The notes under the pieces are model-generated. The model saw only the letters and a program-made list of their open reading frames with translations. It ran no database searches and was not told where the DNA came from. The position numbers were made by a program, and so were the translations under genes. From positions 2,046,001 through 2,110,000 of the forward strand of contig CBDAPQ010000005.1 in the NCBI GenBank assembly GCA_965198485.1: a DNA stretch of 64,000 nucleotides, in the 5' to 3' direction. Positions 1-10,402 of this stretch are shown piece after piece (the stretch's first letter is position 1; every line of letters starts with the position of its first letter). This stretch comes from RH-AL1 sp965198485 (GTDB taxonomy: Bacteria > Pseudomonadota > Alphaproteobacteria > Rhizobiales > Beijerinckiaceae).

Positions 1-24
1 CGAGTTCGACAGGAGGCCGCGCGG

Positions 25-867
25 ATGTCCATGCTCTCGTTCGAACGCAAGTACCGCGTCGGAGGCGGCACGCTCATCGGCGGCTCGACCTTCGATTTCT
101 GGGTCGGGCCGTTCTGGGTCGGTTTCTTCGGCGTCACGACGATCCTGTGCACCATCGTGGGCACGGCGTTGATCTTCTACGGCGCGGCGATCGGGCCCAC
201 CTGGGCTCCCCTCAAGATCTCGATCGCGCCGCCCGACCTCCGCTACGGCCTCGGCTGGGCGCCCTTGAAGGAGGGCGGGCTGTGGCAGCTCATCACCATC
301 TTCGCCACCGGCGCTTTCGTCTCCTGGGCGCTGCGCCAAGTCGAGATCGCCCGTAAGCTCGGCATGGGGCTGCACACGCCGGTCGCCTTCGCCGCAGCGA
401 TCTTCGCCTACGTGTCGCTCGAGATCATCCGCCCGATCCTGATGGGCGCCTGGGGCTACGCCTTTCCCTACGGCATCATGAGCCATCTCGATTGGGTTTC
501 GAACACCGGATACCAGTATCTCCATTTCCACTATAATCCAGCGCACATGCTGGCGGTGACTTGCTTCTTCACCACCGCGCTGGTGCTCGGCATGCATTCG
601 GGCGAGATCCTGTCGGCGGCCAACCCCGGCAAGGGCCAGCCGGTCAAGTACGGCGAGCACGAGAGCATCTACTTCCGCGACACGATCGCCTACTCGATCG
701 GCGAGCTCGGCATCCATCGTCTCGGCTGGCTGCTCGCCATCAACGCGTCCTTCTGGAGCGCGATCTGCATCATCATCTCGGGACCGTTTTGGACCCAAGG
801 ATGGCCCTACTGGTACAACTGGTACCTGTCGATCCCGATCTGGTCCTCGCAGGGCTGGGTCAACTAG
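25..867 (+). CDS. pufL: Photosynthetic reaction centre L subunit
   Basis: This is the core membrane subunit of the type-II (quinone) reaction centre; with PufM it holds the special-pair bacteriochlorophylls, bacteriopheophytin and quinones. At 280 residues it has normal family length. Five hydrophobic helices are visible, and His154, His174, His191 and His231 match the bacteriochlorophyll and iron ligands L153, L173, L190 and L230 with a one-residue offset; the HYNPAH and GIHRLG contexts are intact. The ATG is preceded by AGGAGG about 7 bases upstream. It is followed by pufM after 51 bp. The upstream light-harvesting genes expected at the head of a puf operon lie outside the window. Confidence 0.98.
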   Translation: MSMLSFERKYRVGGGTLIGGSTFDFWVGPFWVGFFGVTTILCTIVGTALIFYGAAIGPTWAPLKISIAPPDLRYGLGWAPLKEGGLWQLITIFATGAFVSWALRQVEIARKLGMGLHTPVAFAAAIFAYVSLEIIRPILMGAWGYAFPYGIMSHLDWVSNTGYQYLHFHYNPAHMLAVTCFFTTALVLGMHSGEILSAANPGKGQPVKYGEHESIYFRDTIAYSIGELGIHRLGWLLAINASFWSAICIIISGPFWTQGWPYWYNWYLSIPIWSSQGWVN

Positions 868-918
868 TCCGATGCGAAACGACGTCCGTCCGAATCCCCT
901 AAATCGGCAAGGTGTCTA

Positions 919-1923
919 ATGGCGCGTTTCCACACGCTCTACACCGCTCTACAATTCCAGGGCCTGGATGATCGCGGCCTCAATCCTCCGCCGATCCCGC
1001 GTGTCGGCGGCAAGCCCTTCATCGCCCATTCCAAGCTGTTCGGGCGCATCGGCGAACTTCAACTCGGCCCCATCCACCTCGGCATTCCGGGCATCATCTC
1101 GATCATCACCGGCTTCGTCGCCATCGAGATCATCGGCCTCAACATGTGGGCCTCGGTGGACTGGAACATCCTGCGTTTCGCCAAGCTCCTGCCGTTCCTG
1201 GCCCTGGATCCGCCGGATGCCAAATACGGGCTCTCCTTCCCGCCCTTGCACGAGGGCGGCTGGTGGCTGCTGGCCGGCTTTTTCCTCACCGTCTCGATCC
1301 TGTCGTGGTGGACCCGCATGTACATGCGGGCACGCGCCCTCGGGCTCGGGACCCACGTGCCCTGGTGCTTCGCCTCGGCGATCTGGCTCTATCTGGTTCT
1401 CGGTTTCATCAGGCCGTTGCTGATGGGCTCATGGTCCGAGGCGGTGCCCTTCGGCATCATCCCGCACCTCAACTGGACCGCCACCTTCTCGGTGCGTTAC
1501 GGCAACCTCTTCTACAACCCCTTCCACATGCTCTCGATCACTTTCCTCTACGGGTCGGCGGTGCTGTTTGGCATGCACGGCGGCACCATCCTCGCCGTGA
1601 CGAAGTTCGGCGGTGATCGCGAGACCCACGAGATCGTCGATCGCGGCACCGCAGCCGAGCGCGCCGGCCTGTTCTGGCGCTGGACCATGGGCTTCAACGC
1701 CACCTACGAGTCGATCCATCGCTGGGGCTGGTGGTTTGCCACCCTCACGACCTTGACGGGAGGCATCGGCATCCTGATCACCGGAACCGTCGTCGACAAT
1801 TGGTACCTCTGGGGCGTCAAGCACGGCATCGCGCCGGAGTACCCGAGCATCTACCAGCATCTGCCGGCTGAACCCAAAGAGGCGATCGACGTGAAGCAGC
1901 CCTTCATCGTGGTGCCGCGATGA
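919..1923 (+). CDS. pufM: Photosynthetic reaction centre M subunit
   Basis: This is the second core subunit of the reaction centre, pairing with PufL in the intracytoplasmic membrane. His183, His203 (special pair), His220 and His267 and Glu235 (non-haem iron) sit where family members have M182, M202, M219, M266 and M234. The 334 residues include the C-terminal extension (after about residue 305) that is usual in species whose reaction centre docks a tetrahaem cytochrome, consistent with pufC next door. Its TGA overlaps the pufC ATG (ATGA), so translation of the two is probably coupled. Confidence 0.98.
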   Translation: MARFHTLYTALQFQGLDDRGLNPPPIPRVGGKPFIAHSKLFGRIGELQLGPIHLGIPGIISIITGFVAIEIIGLNMWASVDWNILRFAKLLPFLALDPPDAKYGLSFPPLHEGGWWLLAGFFLTVSILSWWTRMYMRARALGLGTHVPWCFASAIWLYLVLGFIRPLLMGSWSEAVPFGIIPHLNWTATFSVRYGNLFYNPFHMLSITFLYGSAVLFGMHGGTILAVTKFGGDRETHEIVDRGTAAERAGLFWRWTMGFNATYESIHRWGWWFATLTTLTGGIGILITGTVVDNWYLWGVKHGIAPEYPSIYQHLPAEPKEAIDVKQPFIVVPR

Positions 1924-3086
1924 AGATCGCCACCGTCATCCTCGGCGTCGGCGCCCTCGGCGCAGCCGCCCTCGCCGTCGCCGGGCCGGACTGGCATCGG
2001 CCCTGGTACCACGGCACCCAGATGGGGTACCGCGGAGAGCAGGCGGTTCAATTCGAGAGCCGCGCGTCCAGCGTGCCGATCAACGCGATCGTGCCGGAGC
2101 CGCTGCCCCCCGCGGCGGAAGGCGGGCCGAAGGCCACCGAGCAGTTCAAGAACGTCAAGGTCCTCACCGACGTGTCGGCCGCCGAGTTCATGCGACTGCA
2201 GCAGGCGGTCACCAATTGGGTGTCGCCAGCGGAAGGCTGCGCCTTCTGCCATAACACCAAGGATTTCTCGTCGGACGAGAAGCCGACGAAGCTGGCGGCG
2301 CGGCGCATGTTCGAGATGACGCGCTACATCAACTCGGCCTGGGCGACCCACGTCAACCCGGCGGGCGTCACCTGCTACACGTGCCATCGCGGCCAGCCCG
2401 TGCCGGCGGAAGTCTGGTGGCCGCGTCCGGCGGCGCCGGTCAAGCAGTTCGTCGACAAGCGTGACCATTGGAACGAGGCTGCCGATACGGTCTCGACCTT
2501 CTTCCCCAACGCCGGCTACGCCGAGTATTACCTGCAGGACAACCCGGTCGCGGCACAGTCGACCACGGCGATGCGCACGCACGACGTAGCCGATGTCGTC
2601 GTGCCGACGAAAATCTACGAAATGATGATGCAGTACTCGCTCTCAATCGGCGTGAACTGCGGCTTCTGTCATCTCAACACGTCGGTCTTCGAAGACTGGA
2701 AGCAATCCACGCCGATGCGCTGGACGGGATACTACGCACTGCGCCTGATCCGTGACCTGAACCGCAACTATCTGCTGCCGCTCGCACAGATCATCCCGCA
2801 ACAGCGCATCCTGGTGCACGCGACGTCAATGCCGGTCATCCCCGATCATCAGATGGGGCAGCAGCCCGGCAACGCGCTGCTCACCTGCAGCACCTGCCAC
2901 TACAGGCTGCCGCAGCCGCTCAACGGCGCGAACATGATCAAGGACTATCCCGGCCTCGTCGGGACGTCGCCGAAGGCGAAGGACGCGGATCCTGAAGGTT
3001 CGGCGGCCATCTATCACGACATGGTCCAAGCCGCGATCACCCATCCCATCGAGAACACCCCTGGGACCGAGGGAGCCAAACCATGA
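1920..3086 (+). CDS. pufC: Reaction centre tetrahaem cytochrome c subunit
   Basis: This periplasmic cytochrome re-reduces the photo-oxidised special pair. Four CxxCH sites are present at residues 107-111, 152-156, 247-251 and 323-327. An N-terminal hydrophobic segment (about residues 4-22) has no lipobox Cys, so it is probably a membrane anchor rather than a lipoprotein signal. Met130, Met236 and His144 stand 22, 11 and 8 residues before their haem cysteines, as in the Blastochloris viridis protein. The expected haem-1 Met, 13 residues before Cys107, is Gln94; the nearest Met is Met91. At 388 residues it is slightly longer than average. It overlaps pufM and puhA by 4 bp each. Confidence 0.96.
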   Translation: MKIATVILGVGALGAAALAVAGPDWHRPWYHGTQMGYRGEQAVQFESRASSVPINAIVPEPLPPAAEGGPKATEQFKNVKVLTDVSAAEFMRLQQAVTNWVSPAEGCAFCHNTKDFSSDEKPTKLAARRMFEMTRYINSAWATHVNPAGVTCYTCHRGQPVPAEVWWPRPAAPVKQFVDKRDHWNEAADTVSTFFPNAGYAEYYLQDNPVAAQSTTAMRTHDVADVVVPTKIYEMMMQYSLSIGVNCGFCHLNTSVFEDWKQSTPMRWTGYYALRLIRDLNRNYLLPLAQIIPQQRILVHATSMPVIPDHQMGQQPGNALLTCSTCHYRLPQPLNGANMIKDYPGLVGTSPKAKDADPEGSAAIYHDMVQAAITHPIENTPGTEGAKP

Positions 3087-3847
3087 TCGGCGTCTTCACC
3101 ACTCAGATCGATCTTGCCCAGGTCCTCATCGCCGCGACCGTCATCGCCTGGTTCGTCCTCGTGTGGTATCTGCAGCGCGAGAGCAAGCGGGAGGGCTATC
3201 CTCTCGAGGAAGCCATACCGACGGTGCGCCACAGCATTGTCGGCTGGCCGGACATGCCGCCTCCCAAGACGTACGTCCTGCTCGAGGGCGGCACAACCGT
3301 CCTTCCTCAGGAGTACGAGCGCCGCGAGCTTGCGGCCCAGCCTCGCGAGATGCATCCCGGGGCGCCGCTCTACCCCGTCGGTGAGCCGCTTCTCGCCGGC
3401 ATCGGCCCAAGCTCCTACACGCTGCGCCGCGACGAGCCGTTTCTCCTGCTCAGCGGTGAGCCTTGCCTGCAGCCGCTGCGCAAGACGCCGCATCTCAAAT
3501 GCGTCGATCCCGAGATGGACCCGCGCGGCTTGCGGGCCCTCGGCTCCGACTTCGCCGACGCCGGGCTGTGCGTCGATGTCTGGTACGACGACGAATCGAA
3601 GATCCCACGCTACCTCGAGGTCGAGCTGAACGACGGGGCCGGCCGCCGCCTGGTGCCGATCTTCTACTGCTCGATCCGTGCCGGCTCGCCGGGCTTCCGC
3701 TGCAATGCCATCACCGGCGCGCAGTTCAAGCTGGCTCCGACCACCCGCCGGCCCGACGTGATCACCGCCCGCGAGGAAGACCGCGTCAACGGCTTCTGGG
3801 CCGGCGGCCACATGTACTCAGCCCCTTACAAGGACGCGATCCTATGA
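3083..3847 (+). CDS. puhA: Photosynthetic reaction centre H subunit
   Basis: The H subunit caps the cytoplasmic face of the reaction centre and guides protons to the secondary quinone. The 254 residues have the family architecture: a single N-terminal membrane helix (about residues 9-29), a linker, then a PRC-barrel-like cytoplasmic domain with the conserved DPRG, RYLEVEL and EED...GG.MY patches. The ATG overlaps the pufC TGA (ATGA) and its own stop overlaps puhB in the same way. In most purple bacteria puhA lies beside bchFNBHLM-lhaA in a different operon; here it is part of the puf transcript. Confidence 0.96.
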   Translation: MIGVFTTQIDLAQVLIAATVIAWFVLVWYLQRESKREGYPLEEAIPTVRHSIVGWPDMPPPKTYVLLEGGTTVLPQEYERRELAAQPREMHPGAPLYPVGEPLLAGIGPSSYTLRRDEPFLLLSGEPCLQPLRKTPHLKCVDPEMDPRGLRALGSDFADAGLCVDVWYDDESKIPRYLEVELNDGAGRRLVPIFYCSIRAGSPGFRCNAITGAQFKLAPTTRRPDVITAREEDRVNGFWAGGHMYSAPYKDAIL

Positions 3848-4488
3848 ACGCCCTTCTCGAGGAAGACATCCGCAACGGCAACAGGCTCGCCCCCGGCGAG
3901 GACGTGATCTGGTCAGGGAAGCCGACTTGGCGCCATGTCGCCCGCGATGCGCTGCACCTGCGCGGCGTGACCGCCTATTTCGGGCTGCTCTTCGTGCTGG
4001 ACGCCTACCAGGCCTGGATGAAAGCCATTCCGTTCGATCAGGCGGTCCACGACAGCGTGCCGCTGGCGGCGATCACCTGCATCGCGCTGGGGATCCTCGC
4101 CACCATCTCCTACCTCGTCAGTCGCTCGCGCTACACGATCACCAACCACCGCGTGATCCTGCGCTACGGCATCGCCATGCCGGCGACGCTGTCGATCCCG
4201 CTGAGCCAGATCGCCAGCACCGCCGTGGCGACCAACAGCGACCACACCGCCGATATCGCGCTGGAACTCAAGAAGGGCAACCACATGCCCTACCTCAAGC
4301 TCTGGCCGCACGCGCGGCCCTGGCACGTGACCCAGCCGCAGCCGATGCTGCGTTCGCTTGCCCGGGGTGACCAGGTCGCGGTCACGTTGGCTCGAGTGCT
4401 GCAAACGGCCGAGGGAGGCCGCATCGCGCCGGCGCCGCGCCGCAAGGAGCAGGAGAAGGAGCTGGTGCCGCAGCTGCTCGGCGCCTGA
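3844..4488 (+). CDS. puhB: Photosynthetic complex assembly protein PuhB
   Basis: PuhB is a membrane factor that helps assemble the reaction centre. The 214-residue protein has a short soluble N-terminus, hydrophobic segments at about 40-60 and 75-95, and a bacterial PH (bPH2/YdbT-like) domain that begins at the SRYTITNHRVILRYG motif. A charged KEQEKE tail follows. The ATG overlaps the puhA stop by 4 bp. No puhC or bch genes follow; the next gene converges from the other strand 4 bp after the stop, so the operon ends here. Confidence 0.93.
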   Translation: MNALLEEDIRNGNRLAPGEDVIWSGKPTWRHVARDALHLRGVTAYFGLLFVLDAYQAWMKAIPFDQAVHDSVPLAAITCIALGILATISYLVSRSRYTITNHRVILRYGIAMPATLSIPLSQIASTAVATNSDHTADIALELKKGNHMPYLKLWPHARPWHVTQPQPMLRSLARGDQVAVTLARVLQTAEGGRIAPAPRRKEQEKELVPQLLGA

Positions 4489-4492
4489 TCGG

Positions 4493-5152
4493 CTATTTGG
4501 TGGCTTCGTCGAGGTCGCCGTACTTGAACTCCGGCGCCGCCCTCATCTGCTCGGGGGTGGCGTCCATCGTCGCACTGTAGCGCTTCGAACCTGCGTCGAA
4601 GGCGAGAGCGAGCGCACCGGGCGTAACCGCGACATAGCGCTCGCCGATGCCGAACAGCCCGGCGACCCGCACGACATAGGCGTGGACGCCGCCGTGATCG
4701 ACGGCGATGTCGCGGATCGTGCCGAGCAACGTACCCTGCTTGCTGTTGACGTCCGTTCCGATGAGCCTGGAGGCCAGCCTTTCGCTGGGCAGCACCGTGG
4801 CGAACGTCGCCGAGCCCGTCAATGTGGCCGCGCCATCGCCGCCCGCGGCCGAGCCGCTGTGCGGATCCAACGTCACCACCTCGGTCATCGAGGCGGGGTC
4901 GAGCACCATGGCGACGGGATGGCCGGCTTTGTCCTTGCCTCGCACGAACACCGCATTGGGCAGGATCCGAAGATCGGTGAAGCCGGCCTTGCGCAGTGTC
5001 GCTTCCATGTCTGTGGAGAGCGCCGCGGGTTTGGGCTGGGCCGGCACGGCGGGCGCCTGTGTCGCCGGTGCGGGAGCTGACGTGCCCTGCGCTGCCGCGA
5101 CAGCCGGAATGTAGAGAAGCGAAGCCGCGATGGCGAAGGAAATCAGGCGCAT
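4493..5152 (-). CDS. Secreted PRC-barrel domain protein
   Basis: This is a 219-residue exported protein of unknown role. A signal peptide (about residues 1-21, ending AVAAAQ) is followed by an Ala/Pro-rich linker, a region resembling PepSY/PRC-type stress proteins, and a PRC-barrel segment from about residue 130 (LIGTDV...GTIRDIAVD...YVAV). The open frame extends upstream to 5629, but that part is antisense to the xylanase gene; the ATG at 5152 is the one followed by a signal peptide. It converges with puhB. PRC-barrel proteins of this type are common in Hyphomicrobiales envelopes. Confidence 0.8.
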   Translation of the reverse strand: MRLISFAIAASLLYIPAVAAAQGTSAPAPATQAPAVPAQPKPAALSTDMEATLRKAGFTDLRILPNAVFVRGKDKAGHPVAMVLDPASMTEVVTLDPHSGSAAGGDGAATLTGSATFATVLPSERLASRLIGTDVNSKQGTLLGTIRDIAVDHGGVHAYVVRVAGLFGIGERYVAVTPGALALAFDAGSKRYSATMDATPEQMRAAPEFKYGDLDEATK

Positions 5153-5249
5153 GGGTGTCAGTCTCCGCGCATCCGCCCTGCCTGGCAAGCTCGGCCGAGC
5201 CGCCGCGCCGCTCATCCGGCGAACCCGACCCGCCCTCGACGGATCTCCA

Positions 5250-6365
5250 TCATAACCTCCGCGCCCGCGATCTGAACGCGTCGGCCATGGCGTGCCAGAG
5301 CGGCTTCTTCTCCAACAAGTCATCGTAGGGCAGGGGGCGAGCCAGGCGGGTCGCGCCGTGCGCCACCATCGCCGCTGGATCGTTCCACCACGTATAACGG
5401 TCGGAGAGGCCCCAGGTGACGACGGTCGACACCGCGGGCACGGCGAGGACCGCATGCAGGAACGCCGACGCGTAGGCCGCGACCGCCTTGTCACGCGCGG
5501 CGACATCGTCGGGGAAGCTCTCGTCGTCGACGTCGAATTCGGTGATGAGGATCTCGACTTTGCGTTCGGCGAGCTGATGCAGGAAGTCGGCGAAGGCGCC
5601 GAAATCGTGGGAAAGCTGCGGCAGGACATGACCTTGCAGGCCGACCCCGTCGAGCCGCAGCCCCTTGTCCTGGATGCGGTCGACGAGGTCGAGCAAAGAG
5701 TGGCGTACCGCGCGGCCGACGGGATCGTCGCTCTCGGTCCAGGCCTCGTTCAAGACCAGCTTCGCCGAAGGGTCGAGCGAAGCCGTGCGCCGGAAGGCGC
5801 GAAAGACGTAGTCGACCCCCATCGCATCGTACCAGGGGCCGGGCCGGAAGGTCCCGGGCTTGTCCTTGCCGAGCCAGAACGGCTCGTTGACCACGTCCCA
5901 GGACGCGATGCGCCCGGCGAAATGCGGCACGACGCGCTCGAGATAGGCATCAAAGACGCGGTCCGTCTGGGTATGCGACAGCGTCTTGAGCCAGGCCGGC
6001 GGCCAGTCGTTCCAGGCCAGCGTGTGCCCGCGTACGGCGAGACCGTAGCGACGCGCGCCATCGACCAGCGCGTCCGCCGGAGCGAAGTTGAAGACGCCTT
6101 CCTGCGGCTGCAGAGCATCGAACTTGAGCGCGTTCTCCGGCGTGATCAGCGCCGCCTGAGCGGTGAAGAGCTGCCGGTAGGCCTCGTCCTTGAAGAGTTC
6201 GCTGCCGCCGGCCGAGCCGAAGGCGAGACTGCCGATATCGGCCGTGGATCGAAGAGAGATTTCGCTCGATGCGAGAGCAGGCGAGCGCGTCGCCAGGCTC
6301 CCGGTAGCCAGCGTGCCGATGCCGAGGGCCAGGAGCTCGCGACGGGTCGGATCGAGAGCTGACAC
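5250..6365 (-). CDS. Endo-1,4-beta-xylanase, GH10, Tat-exported
   Basis: This glycoside hydrolase family 10 enzyme cleaves internal beta-1,4-xylosidic bonds. The 371 residues form one catalytic domain without a carbohydrate-binding module. The acid/base Glu161 lies in WDVVNEP and the nucleophile Glu276 in ITEFDV; the substrate-site HTLAW motif is also intact. The N-terminus has a twin-arginine signal (TRRELLALGIG, cleavage near ALA-SS), so the folded enzyme is probably moved to the periplasm by Tat. There are no partner sugar-uptake genes alongside, so its physiological substrate is uncertain. Confidence 0.93.
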   Translation of the reverse strand: MSALDPTRRELLALGIGTLATGSLATRSPALASSEISLRSTADIGSLAFGSAGGSELFKDEAYRQLFTAQAALITPENALKFDALQPQEGVFNFAPADALVDGARRYGLAVRGHTLAWNDWPPAWLKTLSHTQTDRVFDAYLERVVPHFAGRIASWDVVNEPFWLGKDKPGTFRPGPWYDAMGVDYVFRAFRRTASLDPSAKLVLNEAWTESDDPVGRAVRHSLLDLVDRIQDKGLRLDGVGLQGHVLPQLSHDFGAFADFLHQLAERKVEILITEFDVDDESFPDDVAARDKAVAAYASAFLHAVLAVPAVSTVVTWGLSDRYTWWNDPAAMVAHGATRLARPLPYDDLLEKKPLWHAMADAFRSRARRL

Positions 6366-6493
6366 GTGGATGCTCCGTTCATGGCTGCCTCGCGCCTCGA
6401 TTTCTGCAGTGGAGATCGGCGAGGCAATGCCGGATCGGGGAAGCCCATCCTGGCGCAGCGGAGAGCGAACGCTCCAAGATGGGAAGCGACGAT

Positions 6494-7258
6494 TCAGACC
6501 TCCGCCTCAAACATCGCCGTGTCGAGCCTGAACGAACCGTCGGGTTCGATGGCGAAGCGTTCGATCACCTCGGGCGGCATCTGGGCCTGGAGGGCGCGTA
6601 TGGCGCGGACCTGCACTTCGGGCGTTCCGATGCGCGCGATCCAGGCGGCGAAGTCGAGCCTCAGCCGACCGGTGACCGGGGCGGACGGCACGAAGCCGGC
6701 GGCGCGCAGCATGGAAAGCCATTCGTCGGGCGTATAGTCGCGCACGTGCGAGGGATCGCGAAGGATCTCGATCGCCTGCAGGAAAGTGTCATGCAACGCA
6801 CTGTCCTGCGGCGCCACCACGTCCATGACGGCGGCGGTCCCGCCGGGTCGCAGCACGCGGCGCATGCCGTCGAGCCCGGCCGCAACGTCGTGCCAGTGGT
6901 GCGCGCTCATGCGGGTGAAAACGAAGTCGAAGCTTGCGTCGGGGAAGGGCAGGGCCTCCGCTGTGCCGCGCTCGGTGTGCACGCCCGTCAGCCCTCGCAC
7001 CTGCGTTTCGGCGGCGACGACGGCGAGCATGTCGGGCGAGAGATCGTAGGCGACCACCTCTGCGGCATAGGGTGCGACGGCGTAGGTGACGTGGCCGCCG
7101 CCGCAACCGAGATCCAGCACGCGCGAGCCGGGCCGCGCTGCAACGAGCGCGGCGAAGCGCTGGAGGTCTGCGCCTCGGGCATGATCGGCGCTCTCGACGT
7201 AGGCGCGAGCGCGGGGACCGAATTGCGCGGCGACGAGAGCTTCGTGGGCGGCGGACAT
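6494..7258 (-). CDS. Class I SAM-dependent methyltransferase
   Basis: This is a 254-residue methyltransferase of the UbiE/COQ5-like fold. SAM-binding motif I (VLDLGCGGGHVT) lies near residue 50, followed by acidic motif II (AYDLSPDML) and the motif IV region FDFVFTRMSAHHW. The start chosen is the ATG at 7258, preceded by AAGGAG at good spacing; the frame stays open to 7330 but without a ribosome site. The acceptor substrate cannot be read from the sequence. It faces tusA head to head with about 60 bp between the two starts. Confidence 0.87.
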   Translation of the reverse strand: MSAAHEALVAAQFGPRARAYVESADHARGADLQRFAALVAARPGSRVLDLGCGGGHVTYAVAPYAAEVVAYDLSPDMLAVVAAETQVRGLTGVHTERGTAEALPFPDASFDFVFTRMSAHHWHDVAAGLDGMRRVLRPGGTAAVMDVVAPQDSALHDTFLQAIEILRDPSHVRDYTPDEWLSMLRAAGFVPSAPVTGRLRLDFAAWIARIGTPEVQVRAIRALQAQMPPEVIERFAIEPDGSFRLDTAMFEAEV

Positions 7259-7321
7259 GGAGCTCCTTGCAGCTGGGCGACGATCTTGCCGCTTAGGCAT
7301 CGCGACGTCTACATCGGATGC

Positions 7322-7561
7322 GTGAACCAACCGACGATCCTCGACGTCCGCGGGCTTAAGTGCCCGATGCCGGTGCTGCGGACGCGCAAGGCTCTACGCC
7401 GGCTGCCGCCGGGCGCCGCGCTCGTCGTCTTCAGCACCGATCCGCTTGCCGGCCTCGACATCCCGCACATGGCGGCGGAAGACGGGCACAAGCTCGTGCG
7501 GCGATGGCAGGAGGATGCTACCAGCGTCTTCCTTCTCGTGAAGAGCGCCGACCAATCTTGA
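7322..7561 (+). CDS. tusA: TusA/SirA-family sulfur carrier
   Basis: This 79-residue cytoplasmic sulfur-relay protein carries persulfide sulfur for tRNA thiolation or other thio-cofactor pathways. The diagnostic CPMP motif with the active Cys14 sits just after the DVRGLKC strand, and the alpha-beta two-layer pattern is complete. The GTG at 7322 is the only start giving the standard length; the longer open frame upstream is antisense to the methyltransferase gene. No clear Shine-Dalgarno is visible. Confidence 0.88.
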   Translation: MNQPTILDVRGLKCPMPVLRTRKALRRLPPGAALVVFSTDPLAGLDIPHMAAEDGHKLVRRWQEDATSVFLLVKSADQS

Positions 7562-8167
7562 GTGTCGCGGTGGAAGCCGGTCCAGTGCGAGGATCGCGGA
7601 GGCTGCCTTGGCTCATCCTCGTCTCACGCCCGCAACGATGTCTCTCGACGATTTCGAAGACCTGCTGGCCGATCAGCCCGAGGACGAGCGCTGGGAGCTG
7701 ATCTGCGGCCGTGTGGTGCGCATGATGGTCGGTGCGCGCTGGGAGCACAATCTCATCGTCGGCAACATAGCCTCAGGCCTAAACACGCGCTTGCGAGGCG
7801 CGGGATCGTCTTGTCGGGCGTTGTCAGGGACCTTTCGCCTGAAAGAGGCCTCGACGCCATCCTTTCTCATGCCCGACGTGCTGGTGTTCTGCACGCGGCC
7901 GGTCGTCGGAGCGACGTATCTCGAAGATGCCACCGTCATCTTCGAGGTCCTCCCGCCCGGTACGCAAAGCCGCGATCGTCAGGACAGGTGGCTGGCGTAC
8001 CAGCGCCTACCGAGCCTTCGACATGATGTTCTGATATCGCGAGACGCGCCCCACGCCGAGCACATCGATCGCGAAGACGGCTGCTGGAGCGGCTTTCGCG
8101 TGATCGAAGGGATCGCGGCGGAATTGGCCTTGCCGGCCTTCCGCCTCGTCTTACCGATGGGCGAAGT

Positions 8168-10378
<2,211 letters not shown>

Positions 10379-10402
10379 CCATCGTTCCAGCCGCGACCAT
10401 CG

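Noticed and set aside
6479..7321. N-terminal extension of TusA to 360 residues
   Set aside because: The extra part is antisense to the methyltransferase; TusA proteins are about 80 residues.
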